Assembly: GCA_050258375.1 (NCBI GenBank)
Contig: JBLMYQ010000048.1
Coordinates: 1-64,000, forward strand
Direction: 5' to 3'
DNA length: 64,000 nucleotides
Source: JBLMYQ01 sp050258375
Lineage (GTDB): Bacteria; Bacillota; Clostridia; Acetivibrionales; UBA4821
The notes under the pieces were generated by a model, which saw only the letters and a program-made list of their open reading frames with translations, made no database searches and was not told where the DNA came from. The position numbers and the translations under genes were made by a program. Shown here one piece after another: positions 50,705 to 59,242 of the stretch; positions within the stretch are counted from its first letter, which is position 1, and each line of letters starts with the position of its first letter.

Positions 50705-50771
50705 TTTTGTCGAAAAGATTTTTATTCGCCAGCCTGAAATGACAAAAAATGGAAAAACATTAATATATAAT
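50705..50771 (+). promoter_or_regulatory. spoIIG promoter region with Spo0A box
   Basis: TTTTGTCGAAAA at 50705-50716 contains a perfect 0A box TGTCGAA (50708-50714). A second, one-mismatch box TGACAAA lies at 50740-50746 and coincides with a possible -35; TATAAT occurs at 50766-50771 (20-base spacing) and again at 50796. A long spacer with an overlapping 0A box is how Spo0A activates the Bacillus spoIIG promoter. Confidence 0.65.
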
Positions 50772-50864
50772 GAGCATAAATCTTAAAGTAATTGGTATAA
50801 TCATAAATTTAGATTTTTCAGAATAAAGTAAAGTAGAGAGTTGTCTTGTTTTTGTGAGGAAATT

Positions 50865-51761
50865 GTGACTGTATATATTGATGTTATTTTTTTAGAAAAT
50901 ATAGCAATAAATTTTTTAATACTTGCAGTAACCGGTTATGTCTCCAGGTTTAAGGCGAGTTCGGTTAAACTTCTCATTGGTTCGTTTATAGGAGCGATGT
51001 ATGTACTTGTCGGATTTTTGCCTGATATGGAAGTATATTTTTCAATTACTGCAAAGGTGCTGATTTCATTTGTTATGGTAGCGGTAACTTTTTGGCCTGA
51101 AAAAATTAAGGACTTTATAAAGCTCACTTTGTTTTTTTATCTTGTATCTTTTGTATTTGGCGGTGCAGTAGTTGGATTATACTATCTTATTAATCCGAAA
51201 GGGGGGATGGTTAGTAACGGAATTTATAATATAAGTGGATTCCCTATTAAAACGCTTTTGGTTTCTATTATTTTTGCTTATATAGTAATTAAAATTTGCT
51301 GGGATATTATTAAATCAAAAGCTATTCATGAAAATTTAATGGTTTCAGTTTCTATTGAGTTTGAACATAAAAAGGTAATGATTGATGCTTTAATTGATAC
51401 TGGGAATTCTCTACGGGATCCAATTTCAAATATTCCTGTAATAGTAGTGGAATTTGAGGCTGTTAAAGATATACTTCCTGAAGAAGTAAAAAGTATTTTC
51501 ATAAATGAAGAGGAAACCAATCTTGATTTTGTAGTTGAAGAAATATCGAAGACAGGTTGGGCAAGCAGATTCAGGCTTATTCCTTTCAATTCATTGGGGA
51601 AAATAAATGGGATGCTTATTGGGTTTAGACCGGACAGGGTAGAGGTTAAATTAAAGGATGAAAGAAAAAATTTTGATGAAATAGTTATTGGCATTTACAA
51701 CAGACTTTTATCAGGAGATGAAAGTTATAAAGCCTTACTGAGTTTAGAGCTGGTAAGCTGA
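50865..51761 (+). CDS. spoIIGA: Sporulation sigma-E factor-processing peptidase SpoIIGA
   Basis: 298 residues: about five membrane helices in the first 150 residues and a C-terminal aspartic-protease-like domain with ALIDTGNSLRDPISNIPV (catalytic Asp about 183), the arrangement of SpoIIGA. It cleaves the pro-sequence of sigma-E at the asymmetric septum when signalled by SpoIIR. The GTG at 50865 has GTGAGGA upstream; the frame is open eight codons further. It precedes sigE, as in all endospore formers. Confidence 0.92.
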   Translation: MTVYIDVIFLENIAINFLILAVTGYVSRFKASSVKLLIGSFIGAMYVLVGFLPDMEVYFSITAKVLISFVMVAVTFWPEKIKDFIKLTLFFYLVSFVFGGAVVGLYYLINPKGGMVSNGIYNISGFPIKTLLVSIIFAYIVIKICWDIIKSKAIHENLMVSVSIEFEHKKVMIDALIDTGNSLRDPISNIPVIVVEFEAVKDILPEEVKSIFINEEETNLDFVVEEISKTGWASRFRLIPFNSLGKINGMLIGFRPDRVEVKLKDERKNFDEIVIGIYNRLLSGDESYKALLSLELVS

Positions 51762-51822
51762 ATTGGTTTTATTATTTTTCAGTAGGCAGCTTAGCACTAA
51801 AATTAAGAAAGGGGGAAGAAAA

Positions 51823-52551
51823 ATGCTTTCTGCAAGAGTAAAAATGTTTTTACGGGTAATATATATAAAAATTTTACGGAAATTAGGATTGCTCCCGGGG
51901 TTCCCGGTTTATTATATAGGGGGCAGTGAAGCACTGCCTCCGCCCCTAAATTCTGAAGAAGAAGCTTATTTAATATCCAAATTAAAAGAAAAGGACTCTG
52001 CAGTAAAATCAATTCTGATTGAGCGAAATCTGCGGCTGGTTGTTTATATTGCAAGGAAATTTGAAAATACGGGAGTAAGCGTTGAAGATTTAATTTCAAT
52101 TGGAACAATAGGCTTAATTAAATCAATAAATACTTTTAATCCTGAAAAAAACATAAAGCTTGCTACTTATGCTTCGAGATGTATTGAAAATGAAATACTT
52201 ATGTACCTTAGAAGGAATAATAGAACAAAGACGGAGGTTTCAATTGATGAACCGTTGAATGTAGATTGGGATGGTAATGAGCTGCTGCTTTCGGATATTT
52301 TAGGAACAGAAAACGACATAATTTATAGAACAATAGAGGATGATGTTGATAAGGAACTTTTAAATAATGCAATGAAAAAGCTTTCAATGAGAGAAAAGAA
52401 GATTGTGGAACTAAGATTTGGATTAAAATCAGGAAATGAAAAAACTCAAAAGGAAGTAGCTGACATGCTGGGAATTTCACAGTCATACATATCCAGACTT
52501 GAAAAAAGAATCATCAGCAGGTTAAAAAAAGAAATCAGTAGAATGGTATAA
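51823..52551 (+). CDS. sigE: RNA polymerase sporulation sigma factor SigE (pro-sigma-E)
   Basis: 242 residues. The N-terminal hydrophobic/basic leader (MFLRVIYIKILRKLGL) is the pro-sequence removed by SpoIIGA. The sigma-70 regions follow: region 2 (NLRLVVYIARKFENTGVSVE, DLISIGTIGLIKSINTF) and region 4 helix-turn-helix (KEVADMLGISQSYISRLEKR). It directs mother-cell transcription. The ATG at 51823 follows AAGGGGGAAG; an in-frame ATG 20 codons earlier lacks a site. Confidence 0.96.
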   Translation: MLSARVKMFLRVIYIKILRKLGLLPGFPVYYIGGSEALPPPLNSEEEAYLISKLKEKDSAVKSILIERNLRLVVYIARKFENTGVSVEDLISIGTIGLIKSINTFNPEKNIKLATYASRCIENEILMYLRRNNRTKTEVSIDEPLNVDWDGNELLLSDILGTENDIIYRTIEDDVDKELLNNAMKKLSMREKKIVELRFGLKSGNEKTQKEVADMLGISQSYISRLEKRIISRLKKEISRMV

Positions 52552-52628
52552 TGCTGTTAACTCCAGGCAATACTTTTAGTAAGTTAGTTTGTAAATCTAC
52601 CTCAACTAAAATGTCTGGAGGGTTAAAG

Positions 52629-53402
52629 ATGCTTGTAAATAAAGTTGAGATTTGTGGCGTAAACACATCCAAATTACCTATTCTCACAAACGAACAAAAA
52701 AAGGAGTTATTTGCCAGGATACACAAGGGAGATACAAGTGCAAGGGAGGAATTCATACAGGGAAACCTTAGGCTGGTATTAAGCGTAATTCAGAGGTTTA
52801 ATAACAGAGGAGAATATGTTGATGACCTGTTTCAGGTTGGGTGCATAGGATTAATAAAGGCAATTGATAATTTTGATTTAAGCCATAATGTGAAATTTTC
52901 AACTTATGCAGTTCCTATGATTATTGGAGAAATAAGAAGATATTTGCGAGATAATAATTCTATACGGGTCAGCAGGTCTCTGAGGGACATTGCATATAAA
53001 GCACTACAAGCAAAGGAAAGGCTTATAAATAAGAATCAGAAAGAACCGACAATTGAGGAAATTGCAAGCGAATTGGGAGTAGCAAAAGAAGAAGTAGTTT
53101 TTGCGCTGGATGCAATTCAGGATACTGTTTCTTTATTTGAACCCATATATCATGACGGCGGAGATGCCATATATGTTATGGACCAAGTCAGTGATGATAA
53201 GAATCATGATGAAAATTGGCTTGAAGAAATTTCGTTGAGAGAAGCTATGTCAAGGCTTAATGATAGAGAGAAGCTAATATTAAATAAAAGATTTTTTGAA
53301 GGCAGAACTCAAATGGAGGTTGCAGAGGAAATAGGAATTTCTCAGGCACAGGTGTCAAGATTAGAAAAAAGTGCACTGCTGCATATGAGAAAATACGTCT
53401 AA
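52629..53402 (+). CDS. sigG: RNA polymerase sporulation sigma factor SigG
   Basis: 257 residues: the start NKVEICGVNTSKLPILTNEQ is near-invariant in SigG (anti-sigma contact region), then regions 2-4 (GNLRLVLSVIQRFNNRGEYV, DDLFQVGCIGLIKAIDNFDL, EEIGISQAQVSRLEKSAL). It directs late forespore genes. The ATG at 52629 follows GGAGGGTT; the frame is open 26 codons upstream into the end of sigE. It lies 78 bases after sigE; no separate forespore promoter could be recognised. Confidence 0.97.
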   Translation: MLVNKVEICGVNTSKLPILTNEQKKELFARIHKGDTSAREEFIQGNLRLVLSVIQRFNNRGEYVDDLFQVGCIGLIKAIDNFDLSHNVKFSTYAVPMIIGEIRRYLRDNNSIRVSRSLRDIAYKALQAKERLINKNQKEPTIEEIASELGVAKEEVVFALDAIQDTVSLFEPIYHDGGDAIYVMDQVSDDKNHDENWLEEISLREAMSRLNDREKLILNKRFFEGRTQMEVAEEIGISQAQVSRLEKSALLHMRKYV

Positions 53403-53404
53403 TC

Positions 53405-53560
53405 AGTTTAAAGTGTAAAATGTAAAGTTATAAATTCATAAAATACAAACTACCTTTTTAATGACAGAACTGGTTATAAGATTTTTGTGTTTTAGCTTTT
53501 AGTTTGAGAAAAAACCTTGATGCAGTTAACTTTAAATTTTAAATTTTACACTTTACACTA
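53405..53560. repeat. MITE-like inverted repeat of the AGTGTAAAG family
   Basis: Left end AGTTTAAAGTGTAAAATGTA (from 53405) and right end (53525-53560, ending ATTTTACACTTTACACT) are imperfect inverted copies about 100 bases apart with no coding sequence between. Half copies occur at 20292 and 60847. It fills the gap between sigG and ylmC. Confidence 0.55.
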
Positions 53561-53576
53561 AATGCGGGGGTTGTAA

Positions 53577-53873
53577 ATGGGGAGAACAATGGATTTTAGA
53601 CAGAAAGAGGTCATTAATGTTTGTGATGGAAGAAGGTTGGGATATATTTGCGATGTTGACATCGATTTTGAATCAGGTGTCATTAAAGCTATCGTCGTAC
53701 CCGGACCCGGAAGATTTCTTGGGCTGCTGGGCGGAGGCGAAGATATTGTAATTCCTTGGGACAGCATTACAAAGGTTGGAATTGATACGATATTAGTTGA
53801 GCTTGATGAGGGCGGAGGCAGAAGAAAGCCGAGGCAAATCAGGGAATATGAATCCAGAGGAAGATATAGTTAA
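53577..53873 (+). CDS. ylmC: YlmC/YmxH family sporulation protein (PRC-barrel)
   Basis: 98 residues forming a PRC-barrel domain: RQKEVINVCDGRRLGYICDV, VVPGPGRFLGLLGGGEDIVI, PWDSITKVGIDTILVEL. It matches the YlmC/YmxH family found next to sigG in endospore formers; function not known in detail. The ATG at 53577 gives the usual family N-terminus; the ATG four codons later also has GGGGAG in front. A hairpin terminator overlaps the stop. Confidence 0.88.
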   Translation: MGRTMDFRQKEVINVCDGRRLGYICDVDIDFESGVIKAIVVPGPGRFLGLLGGGEDIVIPWDSITKVGIDTILVELDEGGGRRKPRQIREYESRGRYS

Positions 53874-53905
53874 CTGTCAGCTAAAATTGACAGTTTTATT
53901 TTTTC
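53872..53905 (+). terminator. Intrinsic terminator of ylmC
   Basis: AACTGTCA / TGACAGTT stem with an 8-base loop, then TTATTTTTTC. The right arm contains the TTGACA that serves as the nrdR -35. Confidence 0.75.
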
Positions 53906-53915
53906 TTAATAAAAT
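53887..53915 (+). promoter_or_regulatory. Promoter of nrdR
   Basis: TTGACA (53887-53892), 17 bases, TAAAAT (53910-53915). Confidence 0.65.
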
Positions 53916-53986
53916 AAAATTAATAGACAGGTATAGAAAAATTATGTACAATATGCTTGTTGTTAATACATATTTGGAGGAATCTT

Positions 53987-54451
53987 ATGAGGTGCCCTTT
54001 TTGCAATTATGAAGAAACAAAGGTTGTTGACTCAAGACCTGCAGATCAGGGGAATTTGATAAGAAGGCGCAGAGAATGCTTTGAATGTGCCAAAAGATTT
54101 ACTACATATGAAAAGATTGAAAGCTTACCTTTGATGGTAATAAAAAAAGATAGAAGCTTAGAGCCTTTTGATAGAGAAAAGCTGATTAACGGACTTTTAA
54201 AGGCATGCGAAAAAAGGCCGGTTTCAATAGACCAGATTGAGGCTCTTGTTGATAATATTGAATCTCAGATAAGCAATACTTTAAAGAGGGAAGTTGAAAG
54301 CCAGGAAATCGGCGAAATGTTAATGGATGCCTTAAAGGATTTGGATGAAATTGCATATGTAAGATTTGCTTCAGTATACAGACAGTTTAAAGATGTAAAT
54401 ACTTTCATAAATGAATTGAAAAAACTTTTGAAAGAAAATAAAGAAAAATAA
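53987..54451 (+). CDS. nrdR: Transcriptional repressor NrdR
   Basis: 154 residues: zinc ribbon MRCPFCNYEETKVVDSRPA with a second Cys pair in RRRRECFECAKRFTTYE, then an ATP-cone domain (VIKKDRSLEPFDREKLINGL). NrdR senses ATP/dATP and represses ribonucleotide reductase genes through NrdR boxes. The ATG at 53987 follows TTGGAGGAATC; ten upstream codons are open. It stands alone between promoter and terminator. Confidence 0.96.
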   Translation: MRCPFCNYEETKVVDSRPADQGNLIRRRRECFECAKRFTTYEKIESLPLMVIKKDRSLEPFDREKLINGLLKACEKRPVSIDQIEALVDNIESQISNTLKREVESQEIGEMLMDALKDLDEIAYVRFASVYRQFKDVNTFINELKKLLKENKEK

Positions 54452-54496
54452 ACTGCATTGATTTTAGCGTAAACTGCTGAAATTATTTTTTAAGGC

Positions 54497-54547
54497 AAAA
54501 GAAATGCTGTATGAATTGAGTAGAATTCATACAGCATTTCTTTTGTA
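54497..54547 (+). terminator. Intrinsic terminator of nrdR
   Basis: Arms AAAAGAAATGCTGTATGAAT and ATTCATACAGCATTTCTTTT pair perfectly around a short loop; the tail is TTTTGTATAT. Confidence 0.8.
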
Positions 54548-54608
54548 TATAATTTATATATCATAACTGAGTTATTATAATAAATAAGACTGCAAAGGGA
54601 ATTCAAAA

Positions 54609-55124
54609 ATGAAATATAATCCTGATATACATCATCGCCGTTCAATTCGTTTAAAGGGATTTGATTATTCCTCTGGAAATTCATATTTTATTACAATATG
54701 CACGAAAAACAGGGAGAATTATTTTGGGACTGTAGGGGCGAGACATTGGCTCGCCCTTAATGAATTTGGAGAAATGGTTAAGGAAGGCATAAAAACAATA
54801 CCGCTGATATATTCTAATGTTTCTTTAGATGAATTTGTAATTATGCCAAACCATCTACATGCGATAATTATGATAAATCAATTAATAAAAACAGGGCGAG
54901 CCGATGTCTCGCCCCTACAGAAAATTAATTCAAAAACAATAGGACGTATTGTTGGACAATTTAAATCCTCAATGACAAAAGAAATGTATACGAAGGGTTT
55001 ACATGGATTTGCTTGGCAACGTAATTATTATGAACATATTATTAGAAATACAGAAGAGCTTAACAAAATAAGAGAATATATAATAAGAAATCCTTTTAAT
55101 TGGGATCAAGATGAATATAAGTAA
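54609..55124 (+). CDS. REP-associated tyrosine transposase (RAYT, Y1_Tnp/IS200-like)
   Basis: 171 residues. N-terminal HHRRSIRLKGFDYSSGNSYF, the HUH motif in FVIMPNHLHAIIMI (about residue 85), and the C-terminal catalytic Tyr region WQRNYYEHIIRNTEELNKIR, all typical of RAYT single-strand transposases that mobilise REP palindromes. Two REP palindromes lie in frame inside the gene, in opposite orientation: one encodes GARHWLAL (54732-54756), the other GRADVSPL (54894-54918). The frame stays open through both, so the gene may be functional. Between nrdR and comM, with an AAGGGA site. Confidence 0.9.
   Translation: MKYNPDIHHRRSIRLKGFDYSSGNSYFITICTKNRENYFGTVGARHWLALNEFGEMVKEGIKTIPLIYSNVSLDEFVIMPNHLHAIIMINQLIKTGRADVSPLQKINSKTIGRIVGQFKSSMTKEMYTKGLHGFAWQRNYYEHIIRNTEELNKIREYIIRNPFNWDQDEYK
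54732..54756 (+). repeat. REP-like palindrome inside the RAYT gene, copy 1
   Basis: GTAGGGGCGAGACATTGGCT then CGCCC: arms GGGCGAG / CTCGCCC around ACATTGG. In frame with the transposase. Confidence 0.85.
54894..54918 (-). repeat. REP-like palindrome inside the RAYT gene, copy 2 (inverted)
   Basis: GGGCGAGCCGATGTCTCGCC then CCTAC, the reverse complement of the standard unit, 138 bases downstream of copy 1 and in the opposite orientation, so the two form a BIME-like pair within the gene. Confidence 0.85.
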
Positions 55125-55176
55125 AAACTTTGCGCTTTTTAAAAGGATTCCTGTAATTTAGAAAGGTTTATAATTT

Positions 55177-56715
55177 ATGATAGGAAAAATAAACAGTGCT
55201 GGTCTCATAGGCTTGGATGGTTATATAGTTGAGGTTGAAATTGACATTTCAAACGGAATTCCCGCTTTTGATATAGTTGGTTTGCCTGATACGGCTGTCA
55301 AAGAGTCAAAGGAAAGGGTAAGGGCAGCAATAAAAAACAGTGGTTATGATTTTCCTGTAAAAAGAATAACTGTAAACCTTGCTCCTGCAAATACCAAAAA
55401 GGAAGGACCTGCTTATGACCTTCCTATTGCTCTTGCAATACTAAATGCAACTGAACAGATACAAGACGATGGGCTTGAAAAATATGTTTTTCTGGGAGAG
55501 CTTTCACTGGATGGTAAAGTAAAGCCTGTAGCCGGAGTGCTTCCAATGACCATAACTGCATATAAAGCAGGAATACAGAAAGTAGTAGTGCCTTTTGAAA
55601 ATGCTGAGGAGGCGGGAGTTGTTAAAGATATTGAGGTTTTGCCGGTTAGCTCTATTAGGGAAGTAATTGAGCATATTAATAATGACAAAATTATTCAAAG
55701 GCATTATGTTGATGTAGACAGCTTGTTCAAGTTAAACAATCTTTATGATGTGGATTTTGCAGATGTAAAGGGACAGGAAAATGTAAAAAGGGCACTTGAA
55801 GTATCTGCAGCAGGAGCACATAACATACTGATGATTGGCTCTCCTGGTTCTGGAAAAACCATGATGGCAAGACGCCTGCCTACTATTCTTCCGGATTTGA
55901 GCTTTGAAGAGGCTCTGGAGATTACTAAGATTCACAGCATAGCAGGGCTTCTGCCACCAAAAACCTCACTAATAACTACCCGCCCTTTTCGCTCCCCTCA
56001 TCACACTGTTTCAGCAATGTCTTTGGTTGGAGGAGGAAGAATACCTAAACCGGGCGAAATAAGTCTTGCACATTTTGGAGTTTTATTTCTTGATGAGCTT
56101 ACAGAGTTTGAGAAAAATGCGCTGGAGGTTATGCGCCAGCCTTTGGAGGATGGAATCGTTACAATATCAAGGGTAAATGCAAGTCTTACATATCCATCAA
56201 GGTTTATGCTGATTGCTTCCATGAATCCATGCAAGTGCGGATTTCTCCTTGATCCATCGAAAAATTGCACATGTACACCAAGTCAGGTTCAGCAGTACCT
56301 CAGTAAAATTAGTGGACCACTACTAGACAGAGTAGATATTCACATAGAGGTTGCTCCGGTAAAATATCGTGAACTGGACAATGATTTAATTTCGGAAACA
56401 TCAGCTTCAATCAGGAAAAGGGTAAATCGTGCGAGAGAGATTCAACTGAGCCGTTATAAAGACATGAACATATTCTTTAATTCACAGCTTCAATCATCAG
56501 GGATTGCCCACTTTTGCAAAATCGGGGAAGAAGAAAGGGCTCTTCTAAAAGGTGCGTTCGAGCGGCTTGGCCTTAGTGCAAGAGCGCATAACAGGATACT
56601 GAAGGTAGCAAGGACTATAGCAGATTTGGATGAAAGCGAAATCATAAGGATTCCGCACATAGCAGAGGCGATACAGTACAGAAGCTTGGACAGAAAGTTT
56701 TGGAGCGGGGAATAA
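55177..56715 (+). CDS. comM: Mg-chelatase-like ATPase ComM/YifB
   Basis: 512 residues: N-terminal Lon-protease-like domain (GIPAFDIVGLPDTAVKESKE), AAA+ domain with Walker A GSPGSGKTMMARRLP (about residue 219), Walker B LFLDELTEF, and a four-cysteine insert (CKCGF, CTCTPSQ), then the Mg-chelatase C-terminal domain. ComM is a helicase that drives branch migration in natural transformation and recombination. Full length. A bidirectional hairpin separates it from the convergent asparaginase gene. Confidence 0.93.
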   Translation: MIGKINSAGLIGLDGYIVEVEIDISNGIPAFDIVGLPDTAVKESKERVRAAIKNSGYDFPVKRITVNLAPANTKKEGPAYDLPIALAILNATEQIQDDGLEKYVFLGELSLDGKVKPVAGVLPMTITAYKAGIQKVVVPFENAEEAGVVKDIEVLPVSSIREVIEHINNDKIIQRHYVDVDSLFKLNNLYDVDFADVKGQENVKRALEVSAAGAHNILMIGSPGSGKTMMARRLPTILPDLSFEEALEITKIHSIAGLLPPKTSLITTRPFRSPHHTVSAMSLVGGGRIPKPGEISLAHFGVLFLDELTEFEKNALEVMRQPLEDGIVTISRVNASLTYPSRFMLIASMNPCKCGFLLDPSKNCTCTPSQVQQYLSKISGPLLDRVDIHIEVAPVKYRELDNDLISETSASIRKRVNRAREIQLSRYKDMNIFFNSQLQSSGIAHFCKIGEEERALLKGAFERLGLSARAHNRILKVARTIADLDESEIIRIPHIAEAIQYRSLDRKFWSGE

Positions 56716-56740
56716 TTTACCCCAACGCACCCGTTTAATT

Positions 56741-56765
56741 TTCCTCTCTTAGAATAGAGGGGATT
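56741..56765. terminator. Hairpin between convergent comM and asparaginase genes
   Basis: TTCCTCTCTTAGAATAGAGG continuing GGA: a short stem of the CCTCTCTT/AGAGGGG family, flanked by T-rich sequence on the left and A-rich on the right. Confidence 0.5.
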
Positions 56766-56773
56766 TAATAAAG

Positions 56774-57823
56774 CTAAACAATAAATTCAAAATATAAATT
56801 CTTATTTTTTATAAAATCAATAATTTGCTCTTTGCTGCTAAACATCCCGTAGGCGAGCATAAGCTTAACAATTGCAGCCTCTTGAGAAATATTCTCTAAA
56901 GGAATAGCCCCTTTGGCTATTATTTTTACGGTTGAAGAATATAGATTACTATTAGAATCTTGCAAGGGTAAAATATATACATCAATATCATTGCTCTTGC
57001 AATATTTAATAAATTCTAATAATGAATAATGATTTTTTTCTGCTTCACTGGTGCATGCAGTACCTGAGTGATATAAGCTATGTAAAACTGCTTTAGGCTT
57101 TGTATCTGAGAACTTGTAATATTCATAATTCAAGCCGGGAAAAGGCTTGATGAATTTAAAGTTTGTTGAGAAAGAAAGATTATCAAGGCTTATTTTTTCC
57201 CTTGGCAGTGTAATTTCATTGATGTCAGGATTTAAGGGGTTTTGATTCCTGTGAAATTTAGAATCTATCATTTTCCCATAGTTTACACCTTTTGTACTAT
57301 AAAACTTATCAACTAAATAGACAGCGGAATTAAGTCTCGAACCTAAATGGACAATTGATTCACCATCTGAATTTTCATATACGACAAAGATTCCAGAATG
57401 TTTATTATCAAGAATAAAATCAACTGAATTAATGAAGTTCCTTAAACCATTGCTTTTAGGATTATCAAGAGAAAAATTGCTGGCTGTAAGCACCAGAGGA
57501 ATAGGAATCCAATTTAAAATGTAACTTAAAGCTACTGAAGTAAATGGGAGAGTATCTGAACCATGTGTAAGAATTATTCCGTCGTATTTTTTAAAATCTA
57601 ATTCTGAAATGGTTTTAACGATAAGCATCCAATCTATAGGTATTAAGTTTTCGCTTAACATATTTAACAGCTGTATGGTTTCAAAAGTAACATTTCTCTT
57701 ATATGCGCTGTTATGGTATTCATTTAATAAATAGTAAGAAAAACTTTCATCAACATCAATTACCTTGTTGCTTGTTCGACTTCCAATAGTTCCACCTGTA
57801 AAAATAACCAATATTTTTTGCAA
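56774..57823 (-). CDS. Asparaginase/glutaminase-family amidohydrolase
   Basis: 349 residues on the minus strand, TTG start behind GGAGG. The two catalytic threonine regions are seen as FTGGTIGS (residue 8) and ILTHGSDTLPF (about residue 84, Asp of the catalytic pair present; Ser replaces the usual Thr of HGTDT). Cytosolic, no signal peptide, so type I-like. It would hydrolyse L-asparagine to aspartate and ammonia. The second half is divergent, so another amide substrate is possible. Monocistronic and divergent from the iron transporter. Confidence 0.8.
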   Translation of the reverse strand: MQKILVIFTGGTIGSRTSNKVIDVDESFSYYLLNEYHNSAYKRNVTFETIQLLNMLSENLIPIDWMLIVKTISELDFKKYDGIILTHGSDTLPFTSVALSYILNWIPIPLVLTASNFSLDNPKSNGLRNFINSVDFILDNKHSGIFVVYENSDGESIVHLGSRLNSAVYLVDKFYSTKGVNYGKMIDSKFHRNQNPLNPDINEITLPREKISLDNLSFSTNFKFIKPFPGLNYEYYKFSDTKPKAVLHSLYHSGTACTSEAEKNHYSLLEFIKYCKSNDIDVYILPLQDSNSNLYSSTVKIIAKGAIPLENISQEAAIVKLMLAYGMFSSKEQIIDFIKNKNLYFEFIV

Positions 57824-57966
57824 AGTATTGCCTCCTATAAGTATATATGTTTGTTAATAAATGGAATTGCACAAAAATACATGAGACATAAAATATCACT
57901 ATAAATATTTTATCAGTAAATATATTTTTAGCAACAATCTTTATTCAACTAAACATTCCTTTTTTG

Positions 57967-57995
57967 TTGAATATTACCTAATAATGAGTTAATAT
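57967..57995 (+). promoter_or_regulatory. Promoter of the fbp iron-transport operon
   Basis: TTGAAT (57967-57972), 17 bases, TAATAT (57990-57995). No clear Fur box was found, although ATAATGAG at 57981 is weakly Fur-like. Confidence 0.45.
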
Positions 57996-58026
57996 AGTTT
58001 CAATATGAAAACTTAGGGGGTATAAA

Positions 58027-59085
58027 ATGAAAAAGACAAAGCTATTGCCACTTTTAATTCTAGCTGCATTAGGCTTGACAGCGTGTCAGCCAAAGACAGC
58101 AGAAAATCAGGTTCAAAAGCAGGTGCAAAACAATAAACCTCAGCAAGTAATAGTTTATACATCGGTTGACCAGGTGTTTTCAGAGCCTGTACTTAAAGAT
58201 TTTGAAGCCAAAACTGGAATTAAAGTGCTTTCGGTTTATGATGTTGAAGCGACCAAAACTGTAGGGCTTGTAAATAGACTCATAGCAGAAAAGAACAAAC
58301 CGCAGGCTGACGTATTTTGGAATGGCGAATTTGTAAACACAATTCTGTTAAAAGATAAAGATGTTCTTGCACAATACAAATCTCCAAGCGCAAGCGATAT
58401 TCCAGCAAATTTTATTGATGCAGATTCAAAATGGACAGGCTTTGGAGGAAGAGCAAGAGTTTTGTTGGTAAATAAAAAATTAGTAAAACCAGCTGATTAT
58501 CCAAAATCAATATATGATTTGGTTAGTGATAAATATAAAGGAGAACGAATCGGTATTGCAAAGCCTGTATTTGGTACAACAGCTACACATGCAGCGGCTT
58601 TATATGCTGTTCTTGGACCTGAAAAAGCTAAAGAATTTTTTGCAAAGGTTCGTGATAGAAAGCTACAGATTGTTGATGGCAATTCTGTTGTAAAAGATAT
58701 GGTAGCCGCAGGTAAACTGGATATGGGATTAACAGATACAGATGATGCTTATTCAGCAGTAAAAGATGGTGGACCGGTTGATATTGTAGTTCTTGACCAG
58801 GATGAAAAAGGGATGGGAACACTTGTTATTCCAAATACAGTTGGCTTGGTTGCAAACGGTCCAAATGCTGAAGCAGGTAAAAAATTGGTTGATTATTTAT
58901 TGAGCAAAGAAAATGAGGCAAGGCTTTTAACAGATGGATGGATTGACCTGACTGTTAGAAAAGTTGATGCAAAACCAAAGACAGACAAGTATAATAATAT
59001 TAAATCAATTAAAGCAGCATTCCTGGATATTTACAAGCAATTAGAACCAGCAAAGAAAGACATGCAGGAAATGTTCGTAAAGTAG
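58027..59085 (+). CDS. fbpA: Iron(III) ABC transporter substrate-binding lipoprotein (FbpA/AfuA type)
   Basis: 352 residues. Lipoprotein signal with lipobox LTAC (Cys 20), then a type II periplasmic-binding fold: VIVYTSVDQVFSEPVLKDFE, ADVFWNGEFVNTILL, GFGGRARVLLVNKKL, and NTVGLVANGPNAEAGKKLVD. This is the Fbp family binding ferric iron at the cell surface. The C-terminal Lys codon is directly followed by a TAG stop that is part of the REP-like repeat (59082-59106), so the repeat defines the end of the protein. The permease follows after the repeat array. Confidence 0.87.
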   Translation: MKKTKLLPLLILAALGLTACQPKTAENQVQKQVQNNKPQQVIVYTSVDQVFSEPVLKDFEAKTGIKVLSVYDVEATKTVGLVNRLIAEKNKPQADVFWNGEFVNTILLKDKDVLAQYKSPSASDIPANFIDADSKWTGFGGRARVLLVNKKLVKPADYPKSIYDLVSDKYKGERIGIAKPVFGTTATHAAALYAVLGPEKAKEFFAKVRDRKLQIVDGNSVVKDMVAAGKLDMGLTDTDDAYSAVKDGGPVDIVVLDQDEKGMGTLVIPNTVGLVANGPNAEAGKKLVDYLLSKENEARLLTDGWIDLTVRKVDAKPKTDKYNNIKSIKAAFLDIYKQLEPAKKDMQEMFVK

Positions 59086-59226
59086 GGGCGAGACAACGGC
59101 TCGCCCAATCAGGGTATTAAAGGTGTAGAAGGCGAGACAACGGCTCGCCCAATCAGGGTATTAAAGGTGTAAAGGGCGAGACAACGGCTCGCCCAATTAA
59201 AGCATTAAGGCATAGGGGCGAGAATG
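59082..59226 (+). repeat. Tandem array of a 44-bp unit carrying the REP-like palindrome
   Basis: Units start at 59087, 59131 and 59175 (exactly 44 bases apart), each with GGCGAGACAACGGCTCGCCC followed by AATCAGGGTATTAAAGGTGT in the first two. A partial fourth GGCGAGAATGG begins at 59215. Each unit folds as a GGCGAG/CTCGCC hairpin. It lies between fbpA and fbpB. The spacing is constant and there are no variable spacers, so it is not CRISPR. Confidence 0.88.
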
Positions 59227-59242
59227 GTACGGGGGAAATATT

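Noticed and set aside
51763..51822. 20-codon extension of SigE
   Set aside because: No ribosome site for that ATG, and the pro-sequence starts normally at 51823.
57981..57999. Fur box upstream of fbpA
   Set aside because: ATAATGAG only weakly resembles half of a Fur site; no convincing inverted repeat.
59082..59226. Regularly spaced repeats that could be taken for a CRISPR array
   Set aside because: The whole 44-bp unit is repeated including the part between palindromes; there are no variable spacers and no cas genes.
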